Positions 34,913 through 44,389 of a DNA stretch of 61,469 nucleotides are shown here, piece by piece. The DNA is from Lysobacter sp. (GTDB lineage Bacteria > Pseudomonadota > Gammaproteobacteria > Xanthomonadales > Xanthomonadaceae): contig JASLDW010000058.1 of assembly GCA_030151365.1 (NCBI GenBank), positions 1 through 61,469 on the forward strand. The letters run 5' to 3'. Position 1 is the first letter of the stretch; each line of letters opens with the position of its first letter. Under the pieces are notes generated by a model that searched no databases, was not told the DNA's origin, and worked only from the letters and a program-made list of their open reading frames with translations. The position numbers and the translations under genes were made by a program.

Positions 34913-35068
34913 GCGTGGCCTCCTGGATGCTCGGCTCATCGGAAAGCAATAAATCGTTTCCTCTAGGTAGTTACGACAGGAAAATCGCTCCACCTTGAGC
35001 GCCTTTTCATCGTCTCTCTGGTGTATCACGCTGCTCTTGTCTAGGGCGTGCGAGCCAACCAATCTGCA

Positions 35069-36904
35069 TCATTGGGGTTCCGTGTGATTCTCGGTGCTCG
35101 GATTCGCGGAGTCCTTCAATGCCCCGACCGCCGGCCGGATACTCCAGTCAAGCAGGTTCTTCAGGTTTGTGACGCCGATTGAAGGTTCAGATTCTCTTAC
35201 AATGGCCTCGAGCTCTCCGGAAAGCTGTTCGAGCCACTGCAGTTCTGCCTGTAATTGCGGAAGACTTGCAGTGCTTTTGTATCGCCTGGAAAGTGCTTCG
35301 CTCACTATACTTTTCTTGCTGTTCGGGACTTCTTCGAGCGCGTGTACGAAATCTTTGACCGCAATGTGAGGGAAAATCGGGACGCAATAATAAATTCCCG
35401 CTCCCTTTCCACCAATTGTGATTTGATCATAGAAGGACTCAGGATCATTGATCAAGCAATCTAAGAGTGCTTGAGCCATGAGGGGAAGCTGTTCAGCTCG
35501 TTGCGCTTCGATTTGCGATTGCGCGAACGCAACTAGTTCCGCCACTTCAGCACTATCAGGAACGTGAAATCCTAAGCCGCCGTAGGATAGGTCCAATGGT
35601 CGTCTAGATGCTGCCGGCAATAGGTTCCGTTGCTTCAGTGAAGCGATCGCGTTTTTTGCTTGACGTACAATTTCTTTTGGTTCTTTATCTATAAGGTTGT
35701 ATCGATAAAAATTGAGAAACATTGCGGCAAGCTGCAACACGACACCCAGTTCTGTGTATCCGTCGGGTTTATCCCATTGCTTGAGCTCTTCAGCCAAGAT
35801 CGATTTGAATTCTGAGTCTTCAAGTTGGCGGAAGTGCCAGAGCTTGACCCAGTTCGGCTGAGCGCGGTCAAGAAAGTACACAGATTTTAGCGCGGCATCG
35901 TTGATCTCCTCGGGAGAGGCGGAAACATCGACTAATATCTTTCGCCAGATTGCTCCGTCAAAAAGAGGTGCGTTGCCAGCCAAGGCGGGGTACTTCTTTC
36001 TAATGGCGGCATATTTTTCAGCGCGATCAAAATAGGCTTCACTAAGTATCTTTTCGATTCCATCGGCTTCGATATCGCCGCTTTTGTACTCAAGGTGACC
36101 GATCATGTAGTCCTGAATAAACTGACGTACGAACGCATCGCTTTTCATAAGCTCTGGATCTAGGTTCACCAAGAGCCTGGCGAGGTCCAGCACGCCGTAC
36201 TTCATCAATCGCAAATTGGGTCGCCCCGAGTCCTCCAGGACCTGCAAGAGATTGTCGATCGAATCTTGCAAGGCCTGATTCGCTACAGGAGCGGTGACCG
36301 CTGCGATGAATCCTTCTAACGCCTGTCTGGAGTTGGGGCGCAGTAGAAACGTCTGGCCTATCGTCTTCTCCCGCTTCCGAGCGTAATCTGGGTCTTTGCA
36401 TGGAAGCTCTGCTTCGTTGGCAACTATGACGACCCGGAATCCCCCATGCTCGACAAGGTTGTTGATATAGGCCAGCGCCTGCGCCGGCTCCATCTCGATC
36501 CGTTCCAGATCATCGAAGAACAGAACGCGATCATTGTTGGGCGAACTCCCGAATAGCTTCAGGCTCGGCAGCTCGCCCTTGACGTCGGCATTTAGGGCGT
36601 CGTTCAACTCAACGCGTAGGGTGGCTTTAAGGGCATGCTGAAGCACTCGTCCGGTCAAGCGCGCCGCCTTTGAGTTCAAGATCGGGTGGAGTTGGCGAAA
36701 AATCTCGCTCTCAATATCCGAAGTTGTCTTCGCACCATAAAGGCTGACGTAGAGGTACTGGTTTTCGTCATCAAAGTGCTCGCGGCAAAATTCTTTTATG
36801 AAGAAAGTTTTCCCAGATCCCCATGGGCCGTCGATCATCACGGCATATCCAGGCTCAGGCGTCCTAAGGTAATGCTTGAGATAGCGGGTAATGTGATCGT
36901 TCAT
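35069..36904 (-). CDS. KAP-type P-loop NTPase
   Basis: A 611-residue NTPase starting MNDHITRYLKHYL. Walker A GPWGSGKT is at residues 26-33 and Walker B VLFFDDLER at 127-135; sensor-like VVIVANEAEL follows. The layout (short N-terminus, FIKEF after Walker A, DDLER) is that of KAP NTPases and related STAND-like ATPases, of which some, such as PifA, exclude phages. The C-terminal 350 residues are helical and unassigned. ATG 36904 follows GGGGAG at 6 bases. It faces the Hsp70-like gene across 156 bases. Its 160-base upstream region separates it from dnaE2, so it has its own promoter. Confidence 0.82.
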   Translation of the reverse strand: MNDHITRYLKHYLRTPEPGYAVMIDGPWGSGKTFFIKEFCREHFDDENQYLYVSLYGAKTTSDIESEIFRQLHPILNSKAARLTGRVLQHALKATLRVELNDALNADVKGELPSLKLFGSSPNNDRVLFFDDLERIEMEPAQALAYINNLVEHGGFRVVIVANEAELPCKDPDYARKREKTIGQTFLLRPNSRQALEGFIAAVTAPVANQALQDSIDNLLQVLEDSGRPNLRLMKYGVLDLARLLVNLDPELMKSDAFVRQFIQDYMIGHLEYKSGDIEADGIEKILSEAYFDRAEKYAAIRKKYPALAGNAPLFDGAIWRKILVDVSASPEEINDAALKSVYFLDRAQPNWVKLWHFRQLEDSEFKSILAEELKQWDKPDGYTELGVVLQLAAMFLNFYRYNLIDKEPKEIVRQAKNAIASLKQRNLLPAASRRPLDLSYGGLGFHVPDSAEVAELVAFAQSQIEAQRAEQLPLMAQALLDCLINDPESFYDQITIGGKGAGIYYCVPIFPHIAVKDFVHALEEVPNSKKSIVSEALSRRYKSTASLPQLQAELQWLEQLSGELEAIVRESEPSIGVTNLKNLLDWSIRPAVGALKDSANPSTENHTEPQ

Positions 36905-37065
36905 GGCGTCTCCCCTAGCGTCATCATCCAGCATCTTCCGTCGAATGCAGCTGCCTTTCAATATGTGTCTACAGGGGCCGTGGCACACCCGGTGGTCCTT
37001 TATCCCGTGCTCTTAATTGCTACAACAATGCGCAGGTCAGCTCCTCGCCGAAAGCAGCGTGTCGG

Positions 37066-40000
37066 TCAATGAAAATCCCGACTCTGCGGACTCATCCCCG
37101 CCAATAAGTCAGTGTAATCCTCCATCCTCTGGATGATCAGGTGTTGGACACCATCGACCCGTTCCAACCGTGCGTCGATCGCAAGCAATCGTGAGCCAAG
37201 CAGCACTCGTCGTTGCCGTTCGGCCACTGCCTGCCAGGCCAGCGCATTGACCATCCCATCCTCGTCCTCCAGCGTGATGAAGGTGACGCCCTTTGCGGTC
37301 TCAGGGCGCTGACGCATGGTGACGATCCCAGCAAATCGGACATTTCGTCCATGTGGCAGTTCGGCCAATTCAGAGGAGCGACGGCATCGTCGGGCTCGCA
37401 GTTGCGACCGGATCTGGCTCAGCGGGTGCTTACCGAGAGTCGTGCCTACGAGTGCGTAGTCGGCGAGCAAGTCCTCTCCTGCAGTCGGCATCGGAATCGG
37501 CTGGCGGTCCTCAGGCGTTTCCGCGATGGTGTCGAAGAGCGGCAAAGAGCGCTCGACGCCAGAGAGTTCCCAGCGCGCCCGGTGGCGATGTCCAGCCAGG
37601 CCCTTGAGGGCGCCCGAGTCTGCAAGCAGACCTTGGCTCTTCCGATCGATTCCGGTTCGTCGTGTGAGATCACTGACGTCGAGGAACGGGCGCAATCGAC
37701 GCGCTTGAGTGATCGCAATAGCAACTGCTTCCGAAAAGCCACGAATCATCCGAAGTCCCATGCGGATCTCGGGTTTTCCGGACATGTCGTTGCGGGGAAA
37801 TTCCAGTGTGCAATCCCAGTCGCTGTAACGGATGTCGACGGGCAGCACGCGAATCCCGCTACGGCGCGCATGCTGGAGGATCTGATCCGGTGAGTAAAAG
37901 CCCATGGGCTGGCTGTTAATCAGGCTTGCCGCAAAAGCAGCAGGTTCGTGGCATTTCAGCCAGCAACTGGCATAGGTGATCAGAGCGAAGCTCGCCGCAT
38001 GGCTCTCCGGAAACCCGTAGTGTCCGAAGCCCTTGATCTGCTCGAACAGGTGTTCCGCGTATTCGGAGGTGTAGCCCCGGGCAAGCATGCCTGCTTTCAG
38101 CCTGTCTCGATGCGGTTCTAGTCCGCCACGGCGTTTCCAGGCCGCCATTGATCGGCGCAATTCGTCAGCCTCACCAGCCGTGAAGCCAGCGGCGTGCATG
38201 GCGATTTGCATCACCTGTTCCTGGAACAGCGGAACCCCCAACGTGCGTTCGAAGATGTGTTTCAACTGTGGTGGATAGTCGATCGGCTCCTCGCCACGCT
38301 TGCGGCGCAAATAGGGATGCACCATGTCGCCCTGGATTGGACCTGGGCGGACGATCGCGACTTCGATCACCAGTTCATAAAAGTTCTTGGGCTGGGTGCG
38401 CGGCAACATTGCCATTTGAGCGCGCGATTCGATCTGGAAGGCACCCAGCGTGTCAGCACGCCCAATCATTGCGTAGGTCGCCGGATCCTCTGCCGGAATG
38501 GTTGCAAGAGAAAGGTCGCGACGGCCAGTAGCTCGAAGCAGATCGAGCGTCTTCCGCACGGCGGTCAGCATGCCAAGCGCCAGCACATCGACTTTCATCA
38601 GCCCGAGGCTGTCGAGATCATCCTTATCCCACTGGATGACAGTGCGCCCTTCCATCGCCGCGTTCTCGACCGGCACCAAGGTGTGCAGCGGGTGCTCGGA
38701 AATCACGAAGCCGCCAGGATGCTGGGAGAGATGGCGAGGCAGTTGCATCAATTCGCGTGTCAAAATAATGACTCGATGCAGCAGCGGCTGCGCAGGATCA
38801 AACCCGGCCTCCCGCAGATGGGTGTCATCGGGCTCGCCTTCCCAATGATTCATCGTCCCGGACAGGCTGCTGATCTGATCGGGCGGCAAACCGAGGACAC
38901 GCGCCACATCGCGGATCGCGCTGCGGCCCCGATACTGGATGGCGACGGCGGTCAAGGCCGCCCGTTCACGGCCATAGCGTTCGAAGATGTACTGGATGAC
39001 TTCCTCGCGCCGCTCGTGCTCGAAGTCGATGTCAATATCCGGCGGTTCGTTGCGCTCGCGCGACAGGAAACGCTCGAACAGCAGGTTCATGCGCGCCGGA
39101 TCGACTTCGGTCACGCCCAGCGTAAAACACACCGCCGAATTGGCGGCAGATCCACGTCCCTGGCACAGGATTCCGCGACTGCGGGCGAAGCGCACGATGT
39201 CATGGACAGTCAGGAAATAGGATTCGTACTTGAGATCCGCAATCAACGCGAGCTCATGCTCGATCTGTTCCCGCGCCTTGGCGGGGATCCCGCCCGGCCA
39301 GCGCCACGGCATGCCTTCCTCGGTGAGATGACGCAACCAAGTGGTCGGCGTGTGACCGTCCGGCACCAGTTCGTGGGGATAGGTGTAGCGCAGTTGCTCA
39401 AGCGAGAAGGTGCAACGCTGGGCAATCCGCACGGCCTCAGCCATCCACTGCGGACGATAGAGCTTGGTGAGCGCGATACGCGAGCGCAGGTGTCGCTCGG
39501 CATTCTGGAAAAGACGCCAACCCGCTTCGGCGACCGTGCAGTGGTGGCGCACCGCCGTCAGTACGTCCTGCAATGGTCGACGCGCACGCACATGCATGTG
39601 AACATCGCCCGCAGCAACGACAGCAAGTCCCTGGCGATCGGCCAAGTCTTCCAGCCAAGCGACGCGCTCGGCCTCACCTGATTCGCGGTGGCGTTCAATC
39701 GCCAGCCACAAACGATCTCCGAAGGTCTTTTGCAACCAGGGAAGATGCCGTTCATCGTCGGGTGTTCGTGCAGGCCACAGACAGAACAATCCGGAGGGCA
39801 CGTCAGCGAAATCCGACGGGAGTGTCAGATAGTCGCCCTTGTCGGCGCGGCGACGGCTGACCGTGATCAGCAGGCACAAGGCTTCATAGGCCGGCTGATC
39901 GGCGCAGAGGAGTACCACTTTCGGTCCATCGAGAATCTGGAACTCGGCACCAACTATCAGCGGAACGCCATATTTCTTGGCCGCTTCATGAGCCCGAACA

Positions 40001-40149
40001 ATTCCGGCCAGGGAACACTCATCGGTGATGGCAAGCGCGCTATAGCCGAGCTCCGCAGCTCGGGCGAACAACTCGTCCGCTGTCGATGCCCCACGCTGGA
40101 AACTGAAGGCCGATAGGCAATGCAGTTCGGCATACGCAGGCGTGATCAC
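37066..40149 (-). CDS. dnaE2: Error-prone DNA polymerase, DnaE2 (ImuC)
   Basis: A 1027-residue C-family polymerase. The PHP domain begins YAELHCLSAFSF with AITDECSLAGIVRAHEAAKK; the polymerase core has QGRGSAANSAVCFTLGVTEVDP, ERNEPPDIDIDFEH (catalytic Asp), QYRGRSAIRDVARVLG, KVDVLALGMLTA, EQVMQIAMHAAGF and YGFPESHAASFALITYASCWLK. The C-terminal OB domain ends near NALAW and IQRME. It performs translesion, mutagenic synthesis in the SOS response together with ImuA and ImuB. GTG 40149 overlaps the imuB stop by 4 bases (GTGA) and gives the family N-terminus (VITPAYAELH); an upstream ATG at 40206 is less likely. Confidence 0.95.
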   Translation of the reverse strand: MITPAYAELHCLSAFSFQRGASTADELFARAAELGYSALAITDECSLAGIVRAHEAAKKYGVPLIVGAEFQILDGPKVVLLCADQPAYEALCLLITVSRRRADKGDYLTLPSDFADVPSGLFCLWPARTPDDERHLPWLQKTFGDRLWLAIERHRESGEAERVAWLEDLADRQGLAVVAAGDVHMHVRARRPLQDVLTAVRHHCTVAEAGWRLFQNAERHLRSRIALTKLYRPQWMAEAVRIAQRCTFSLEQLRYTYPHELVPDGHTPTTWLRHLTEEGMPWRWPGGIPAKAREQIEHELALIADLKYESYFLTVHDIVRFARSRGILCQGRGSAANSAVCFTLGVTEVDPARMNLLFERFLSRERNEPPDIDIDFEHERREEVIQYIFERYGRERAALTAVAIQYRGRSAIRDVARVLGLPPDQISSLSGTMNHWEGEPDDTHLREAGFDPAQPLLHRVIILTRELMQLPRHLSQHPGGFVISEHPLHTLVPVENAAMEGRTVIQWDKDDLDSLGLMKVDVLALGMLTAVRKTLDLLRATGRRDLSLATIPAEDPATYAMIGRADTLGAFQIESRAQMAMLPRTQPKNFYELVIEVAIVRPGPIQGDMVHPYLRRKRGEEPIDYPPQLKHIFERTLGVPLFQEQVMQIAMHAAGFTAGEADELRRSMAAWKRRGGLEPHRDRLKAGMLARGYTSEYAEHLFEQIKGFGHYGFPESHAASFALITYASCWLKCHEPAAFAASLINSQPMGFYSPDQILQHARRSGIRVLPVDIRYSDWDCTLEFPRNDMSGKPEIRMGLRMIRGFSEAVAIAITQARRLRPFLDVSDLTRRTGIDRKSQGLLADSGALKGLAGHRHRARWELSGVERSLPLFDTIAETPEDRQPIPMPTAGEDLLADYALVGTTLGKHPLSQIRSQLRARRCRRSSELAELPHGRNVRFAGIVTMRQRPETAKGVTFITLEDEDGMVNALAWQAVAERQRRVLLGSRLLAIDARLERVDGVQHLIIQRMEDYTDLLAGMSPQSRDFH

Positions 40150-41552
40150 GCGAACCACCCCTGCAGCCACCACTGGCCCGGCATCCTTGGTGTCTGAAAT
40201 GCCCATGCAAGCTGGCCGTCGCCTGTTCGTACCACGGCGTAATCGCGCAGTACGTCACTGCCATCCCACCATCCTGCTTCAATACGTTCGGGCAACCCGA
40301 TGGTCTCGATGGTGCCGTGCAGGGGAATCGGTTTTGGCAACAACCACGCGGGACGCTTCGGAAGCGGTGGCGGCGCTTTGGGTGGTGAACCGATATGGCG
40401 TGTCGCCCGCTCCGGACGATGATCGGCATGCAACACCACGTCCTGCACCGCACTGTCGCCCAATCGAGCGCGGAGACGCTCGCGCAGCTGCGTCCATGGC
40501 ACCGCTTGCTGGGGGCGTGTATCGAACAGATCGCGTGACGCCGGAACGAAGGGCGGCAATTGCTCCGCATGTAGCTGCATGCCACGCACACCTGCCGGCA
40601 ATGCCAGGTGATCGAGACGACTGCGAGCAAGGTCGAACAGGACCGAGCCATCGCGTTCCGGGCTGAGCAGCCCCACGTCCAAGGTGCTGTCGGCATGCCG
40701 CTCATGCTCGAAGACCAGGGTGAACCGCTGCACGCCGCCATCGCGACACCCAAGGAATGTTGCGAGATCGGCAGTCAGCCGCCGTAGCGGAAACAGCAAT
40801 GCCTGGCTCGATTCGACTTCGTATTCGAACTCGATCCGCGACTCGAAACGATCCGGTGGCTGGAACAGCGGCAATGGTGCGACCTCACTCGCGCGCAATG
40901 CATCGAGGTGAGCCAGCACCGTTGGTGGGAATCGGCGCGTGATGCTCTCTCGCGGCAACGCGAACACCTGACGCAGCTTGCGCAGACCCGAACGGCTCAA
41001 GGTCGTCACGGCTTCCGAAGGCAGACCGCTTTTCTCGATCGGGACATGTCCCAGCGCCTGAACCAGCAATCCTTCATCGACACCCAGTTCGGCATGGATT
41101 CGTGCCAGCACCCATGCGGCATGCGGATTGGGCGCTGCCACGAGCCTGTGCCGAAAGCCCATGGCGTCGAGTTCCGATGACAGCCGGCGACTCAGGTCGG
41201 GCCACTCACCGAACAAGGCACGGCTGCCGGCGATCTCCAGCACGATCGCATGCGGCAACGCCAGGCTGACCTGCGAACTGAAGCTGTAAGCCCAAGTCGC
41301 CAGCATCGTGCGCGCCGACGACTCACACAGCGGTTCATAGGCGTGGATATGGAAGTCACGCGTGAGCAGTTGCGCCGCCGTTAGCGGCATGCCCGGTTGC
41401 AGCCCTTCCGCGCGTGCAGCTTGATTGATCGCATGCAAAACGCGTCGTTGCATGGGCCCGGAGACGAGGACATGCGCAGCTTCAGGGTCCGTCTGTTGCC
41501 TGAGGACGGCATCGATTGCCAAGTGCGGCAGAAGAACGCAGGCCCAGCGCAT
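40146..41552 (-). CDS. imuB: Y-family DNA polymerase-like protein ImuB
   Basis: A 468-residue protein related to Y-family polymerases but without a working active site, as in all ImuB proteins; it recruits DnaE2 and ImuA to the sliding clamp. The N-terminus MRWACVLLPHLAIDAVLRQ, GMPLTAAQLL, FSSQVSLALPHAIVLEIAGS and the later LRRLTADLATFLG follow the family. A clamp-binding motif is suggested by the QPPDRF region, not certain. The gene starts 8 bases downstream of the imuA stop and overlaps dnaE2 by 4 bases, so the three are one operon. Confidence 0.93.
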   Translation of the reverse strand: MRWACVLLPHLAIDAVLRQQTDPEAAHVLVSGPMQRRVLHAINQAARAEGLQPGMPLTAAQLLTRDFHIHAYEPLCESSARTMLATWAYSFSSQVSLALPHAIVLEIAGSRALFGEWPDLSRRLSSELDAMGFRHRLVAAPNPHAAWVLARIHAELGVDEGLLVQALGHVPIEKSGLPSEAVTTLSRSGLRKLRQVFALPRESITRRFPPTVLAHLDALRASEVAPLPLFQPPDRFESRIEFEYEVESSQALLFPLRRLTADLATFLGCRDGGVQRFTLVFEHERHADSTLDVGLLSPERDGSVLFDLARSRLDHLALPAGVRGMQLHAEQLPPFVPASRDLFDTRPQQAVPWTQLRERLRARLGDSAVQDVVLHADHRPERATRHIGSPPKAPPPLPKRPAWLLPKPIPLHGTIETIGLPERIEAGWWDGSDVLRDYAVVRTGDGQLAWAFQTPRMPGQWWLQGWFA

Positions 41553-41558
41553 GTCGAT

Positions 41559-42173
41559 TCACGATGCGAGTCGGATGGGGTGCGGAGGCGCCAAGCCACC
41601 GCGGCACTTCAACACGCGAACCTGGCCCGATGCTTCCACCTGCACGCGCAGGGCAGCCGGAGACGGGTTGCGGGCATGCTTGGCATCGCGGAAGGCGAAG
41701 CCGAGGCACTGTCCGGTTTCAGCAGCGACTTGCAGGCGACGCAGAGCGCGATCATCTGCCTTGGTGGGCCAGCAGAGCACCCCAGCGCACGCGGCCGATC
41801 GCAGGCATTGCTCGGTCGCCCACAAGGCATCACGCGGACTGGCATGAACGACCTGCAGTTGGGACAGCACGACTCCAGCGCTTGCCCATCCCGGTGCATG
41901 TACTCGGTAAGGCGGCGCAATCAGTAGGACGCGCTCGCCTGCCTGTGTGAGGCGAGCCAGCGTCGGAAAGACTAAGCCGAGTTCACCGACGCCGTCAGCT
42001 GGCATCAGTACCTCACTCAACGCATGTGCTGACCACCCCCCGAAGGGGAGCTGGGCATCCAGTCCCGCATGCCCGGTCGGATGGGCGGCACCTCGGGGTG
42101 CGGGTGCGACCGCACCGCGCCAGACCCGGCGGGCATCCAGAAGGCTGTCGAGGGCCAATGCAGCGCCCATCAC
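41559..42173 (-). CDS. imuA: Translesion synthesis accessory protein ImuA
   Basis: A 204-residue member of the ImuA/SulA-RecA-like family. Features are the N-terminal RRVWRG, HPTGHAGLDAQLPFGGWSAHALSEVL, LLIAPPYRVHAPGWASAGV and GVLCWPTKADDRALRRLQ. The RecA-like core has no clear Walker A, as usual. ATG 42173 is 112 bases from a LexA box at 42285-42299, making this the first gene of an SOS-induced imuA-imuB-dnaE2 operon. No lexA gene precedes it, unlike many Xanthomonad cassettes. Confidence 0.9.
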   Translation of the reverse strand: MMGAALALDSLLDARRVWRGAVAPAPRGAAHPTGHAGLDAQLPFGGWSAHALSEVLMPADGVGELGLVFPTLARLTQAGERVLLIAPPYRVHAPGWASAGVVLSQLQVVHASPRDALWATEQCLRSAACAGVLCWPTKADDRALRRLQVAAETGQCLGFAFRDAKHARNPSPAALRVQVEASGQVRVLKCRGGLAPPHPIRLAS

Positions 42174-42284
42174 GGGCCTCCCGACAAGGGCGGTGAAGCG
42201 ACTGTAAGAGATGACAGGTGTGACATGGCGGGCAGTCTCGAAGGCAGCAGGCGCACAGCCTGAGACGACCCAGCTTACGCTGAT

Positions 42285-42299
42285 TTAGTAGCAATACTA
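42285..42299. promoter_or_regulatory. LexA operator (SOS box) of the imuA operon
   Basis: TTAGTAGCAATACTA fits the Xanthomonad LexA consensus TTAG-N6-TACTA exactly and, with the next A, is symmetric (TTAGTA-N4-TACTAA). It lies 112 bases upstream of imuA and 156 bases upstream of the divergent lipoprotein gene. Confidence 0.9.
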
Positions 42300-42454
42300 A
42301 AAATCGAGACAGGGCCAGAACTTGGGAGCGGAACCTCAAGTTCGAGCGGCACGGTTACTAATGACCTGGTCGGCATGAGCCAATGTCAGAAATCTCCGAT
42401 TGCCAAAAATGTGTCAGCCGTCATATTTTGTTGAAATGAACCTCGGAGCCCGCA

Positions 42455-43060
42455 ATGACCGCGTTTCGTCTCCCGGCAGCTTCTCTGCTGCTCATCTTCC
42501 TTTCCGCCTGTAGTGCCCAGACCATGCAGCCACACTTCGAACGCAACCCTCATCCGACAAACGCCTACAGGCTGCGCGTGGTCTTCAAGAACCCACCGGG
42601 ACCTTTGATCCCGGACGAAGCCACGGCCGTTTATCGAATCGAGAATTTGCCCTGCGCCGCCGTCGAGGAACATCCTACCCACGCGAATCAGCCAGTGGCT
42701 GATATCCCGATGACGGTCAAGAAAACTGCAGAGAACACGTACGAGGGTGTCTTCTACGCCGATGGGATTGAAGACAAGGATTACTACGGCAAGGGCATCT
42801 GCCATTGGCGAATTGAATCTCCCGTGTTGTCTTTCAAGGCAAGTGGAAAGCCTGAAGAAACAAATTTTGTCGTGACCTTTTCTAAGGACGAAGTACGCGA
42901 TGGACTTCGCACGACGATCTATTACGCGCGGATGGGATACCCGCGCAACGCGGAGATGGACGCCTACAACGATCATGGAACCCAGGATCGCGCCCAATAC
43001 AAGCTGAAAGACGATGAAGTCTTTGAGGCCGATGTCACCCTGGATAAGGTGTCGCCGTGA
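42455..43060 (+). CDS. Secreted lipoprotein, probable immunity protein of the adjacent lipase effector
   Basis: A 201-residue lipoprotein: signal peptide with hydrophobic SLLLIFLSAC and lipobox LSAC, Cys at about residue 19. The mature part has no domain I recognise; it is beta-rich with four Cys. ATG 42455 follows CGGAG at 5 bases. Its stop overlaps the lipase start by 4 bases (GTGA), so it is translationally coupled to it. Xanthomonad type IV effectors with an XVIPCD are usually encoded with a periplasmic lipoprotein that protects the producer (X-Tfi); this pair fits that plan. The role is inferred from context. Confidence 0.72.
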   Translation: MTAFRLPAASLLLIFLSACSAQTMQPHFERNPHPTNAYRLRVVFKNPPGPLIPDEATAVYRIENLPCAAVEEHPTHANQPVADIPMTVKKTAENTYEGVFYADGIEDKDYYGKGICHWRIESPVLSFKASGKPEETNFVVTFSKDEVRDGLRTTIYYARMGYPRNAEMDAYNDHGTQDRAQYKLKDDEVFEADVTLDKVSP

Positions 43061-44307
43061 GCAGGCCGCAGTCGACGCAGGACAATGCAAATCTGGCTCA
43101 GGACGCATACGCCGATCGGCGCCCCAATCCGCTTGATCCCGACGTCAATCTGGATGGCGTGAAATACCGGGTTTTGGAGCACTTCGATCGCAAAAGCGGT
43201 TATCAAGGAACAATTTATCAGCGCGTAGATACCGGTCAAATCATCGTCGCGCACCGGGGTACGGAAGGAGCCCGCGATGGGTTGACAGACGCGGGAATGG
43301 TCACCAACCGCGTGAATGATCAGCTGAAGGATGCCTACGCTTTAACGGAAAAGGCTTTGATTTACGCGCACGGGACAGAGCTCAGGACTCATCAAAAGGT
43401 CGAGGTTACGACGGTTGGACATTCCCTCGGCGGGACGCTTGCCCAAGCAACAGCTTACAAGTACGGCCTCAAGGGCGAGGCCTTCAATCCGTATGGTGCA
43501 GCAAATCTTGGTCTAGGCATTCCCGCTGGCGGGCACGACTTCCACAACTATGTGATGGCAACAGATGCCGTCAGTTCAGGAGCGCGACACTTTGGAGATG
43601 TCACGGTCTACGCAAAGCCTGACGATATCCAGCGCCTTCGGAACTTCGGATACGAAAATCGCGAAGGCGGCATCATGACCCATGGTGGTGTGCTTGGCCT
43701 TGCCGCAAAGTCCATGGGGGCGCACAGCATCAGCAATTTCTCAAATATCGATGACAAGGGGCAGCACCACGCTACGGTGCTAAACCCAGAATGTCGAGAA
43801 CTTGCGCAGCAGAATTCGATTGCGATTCGACACTATCGAGACGATGTCTATACGGCGCGCAGCGCCTTGCACCTTGGGCTCGACGGCAATCCCGTTGAAA
43901 AGATCAAAGGCGCCATCGAAGACATCAGGAATGGTGCGAAACCGGATACGCCGCCACGCCTGATGTTGAACGAGAACGATCGACCCATCTTCGACCGGAT
44001 CCGCAGTGGTGTTCCGGAACAGGTCACCGACCAACAGGTATTACAAGCGACGGCAGACTTGCGTACCGCAGGACTCACGAACGCCTCGAGTATCGACAAA
44101 ATGGTTATGCATAACGGAGCCATCTTCGTCACCACGGACCATACTGCTGGATACGCACATAGCAAGACCGATGTGAGTGGGCCAGCCCAGGATCCGACGC
44201 AGTCCATTGATCAAATCAATCAAGTGAATCAGCAGCAGGTACAACAGAACATGGCGTTCCAGCAACAGCAACAACAGGCCCAGGCTCAGTCGATGTCTCT
44301 CGGCTAA
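43057..44307 (+). CDS. Lipase (class 3-like) with XVIPCD-like C-terminus; probable antibacterial type IV secretion effector
   Basis: A 416-residue protein without signal peptide. The alpha/beta-hydrolase part (1 to about 280) has oxyanion segment IVAHRGTEG (63-71), nucleophile elbow GHSLGG with Ser123, and candidates Asp170 (ATDAVSS) and His223 (GAHSISNF) for the triad. Residues about 305-395 look like an XVIPCD, the signal that docks Xanthomonad effectors to VirD4, with LNENDRPIFDRIR, DKMVMHNGAIFVTT and AQDPTQSIDQINQVN, followed by a Gln-rich tail up to QSMSLG. A phospholipase that attacks rival membranes is the likely job. No T4SS structural gene lies in this window. Confidence 0.82.
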   Translation: MSRPQSTQDNANLAQDAYADRRPNPLDPDVNLDGVKYRVLEHFDRKSGYQGTIYQRVDTGQIIVAHRGTEGARDGLTDAGMVTNRVNDQLKDAYALTEKALIYAHGTELRTHQKVEVTTVGHSLGGTLAQATAYKYGLKGEAFNPYGAANLGLGIPAGGHDFHNYVMATDAVSSGARHFGDVTVYAKPDDIQRLRNFGYENREGGIMTHGGVLGLAAKSMGAHSISNFSNIDDKGQHHATVLNPECRELAQQNSIAIRHYRDDVYTARSALHLGLDGNPVEKIKGAIEDIRNGAKPDTPPRLMLNENDRPIFDRIRSGVPEQVTDQQVLQATADLRTAGLTNASSIDKMVMHNGAIFVTTDHTAGYAHSKTDVSGPAQDPTQSIDQINQVNQQQVQQNMAFQQQQQQAQAQSMSLG

Positions 44308-44389
44308 CCGATGAACAAAGGAAGGCAGGAAACGAGAGCCGGATTGATCGAATTCTGAGGGCGCAGACCCCAGGAGATACACTCGGCCC

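Noticed and set aside
36686..37072. Plus-strand frame of 128 codons at the KAP gene start
   Set aside because: Antisense to the KAP N-terminus with its Walker A; no ribosome site.
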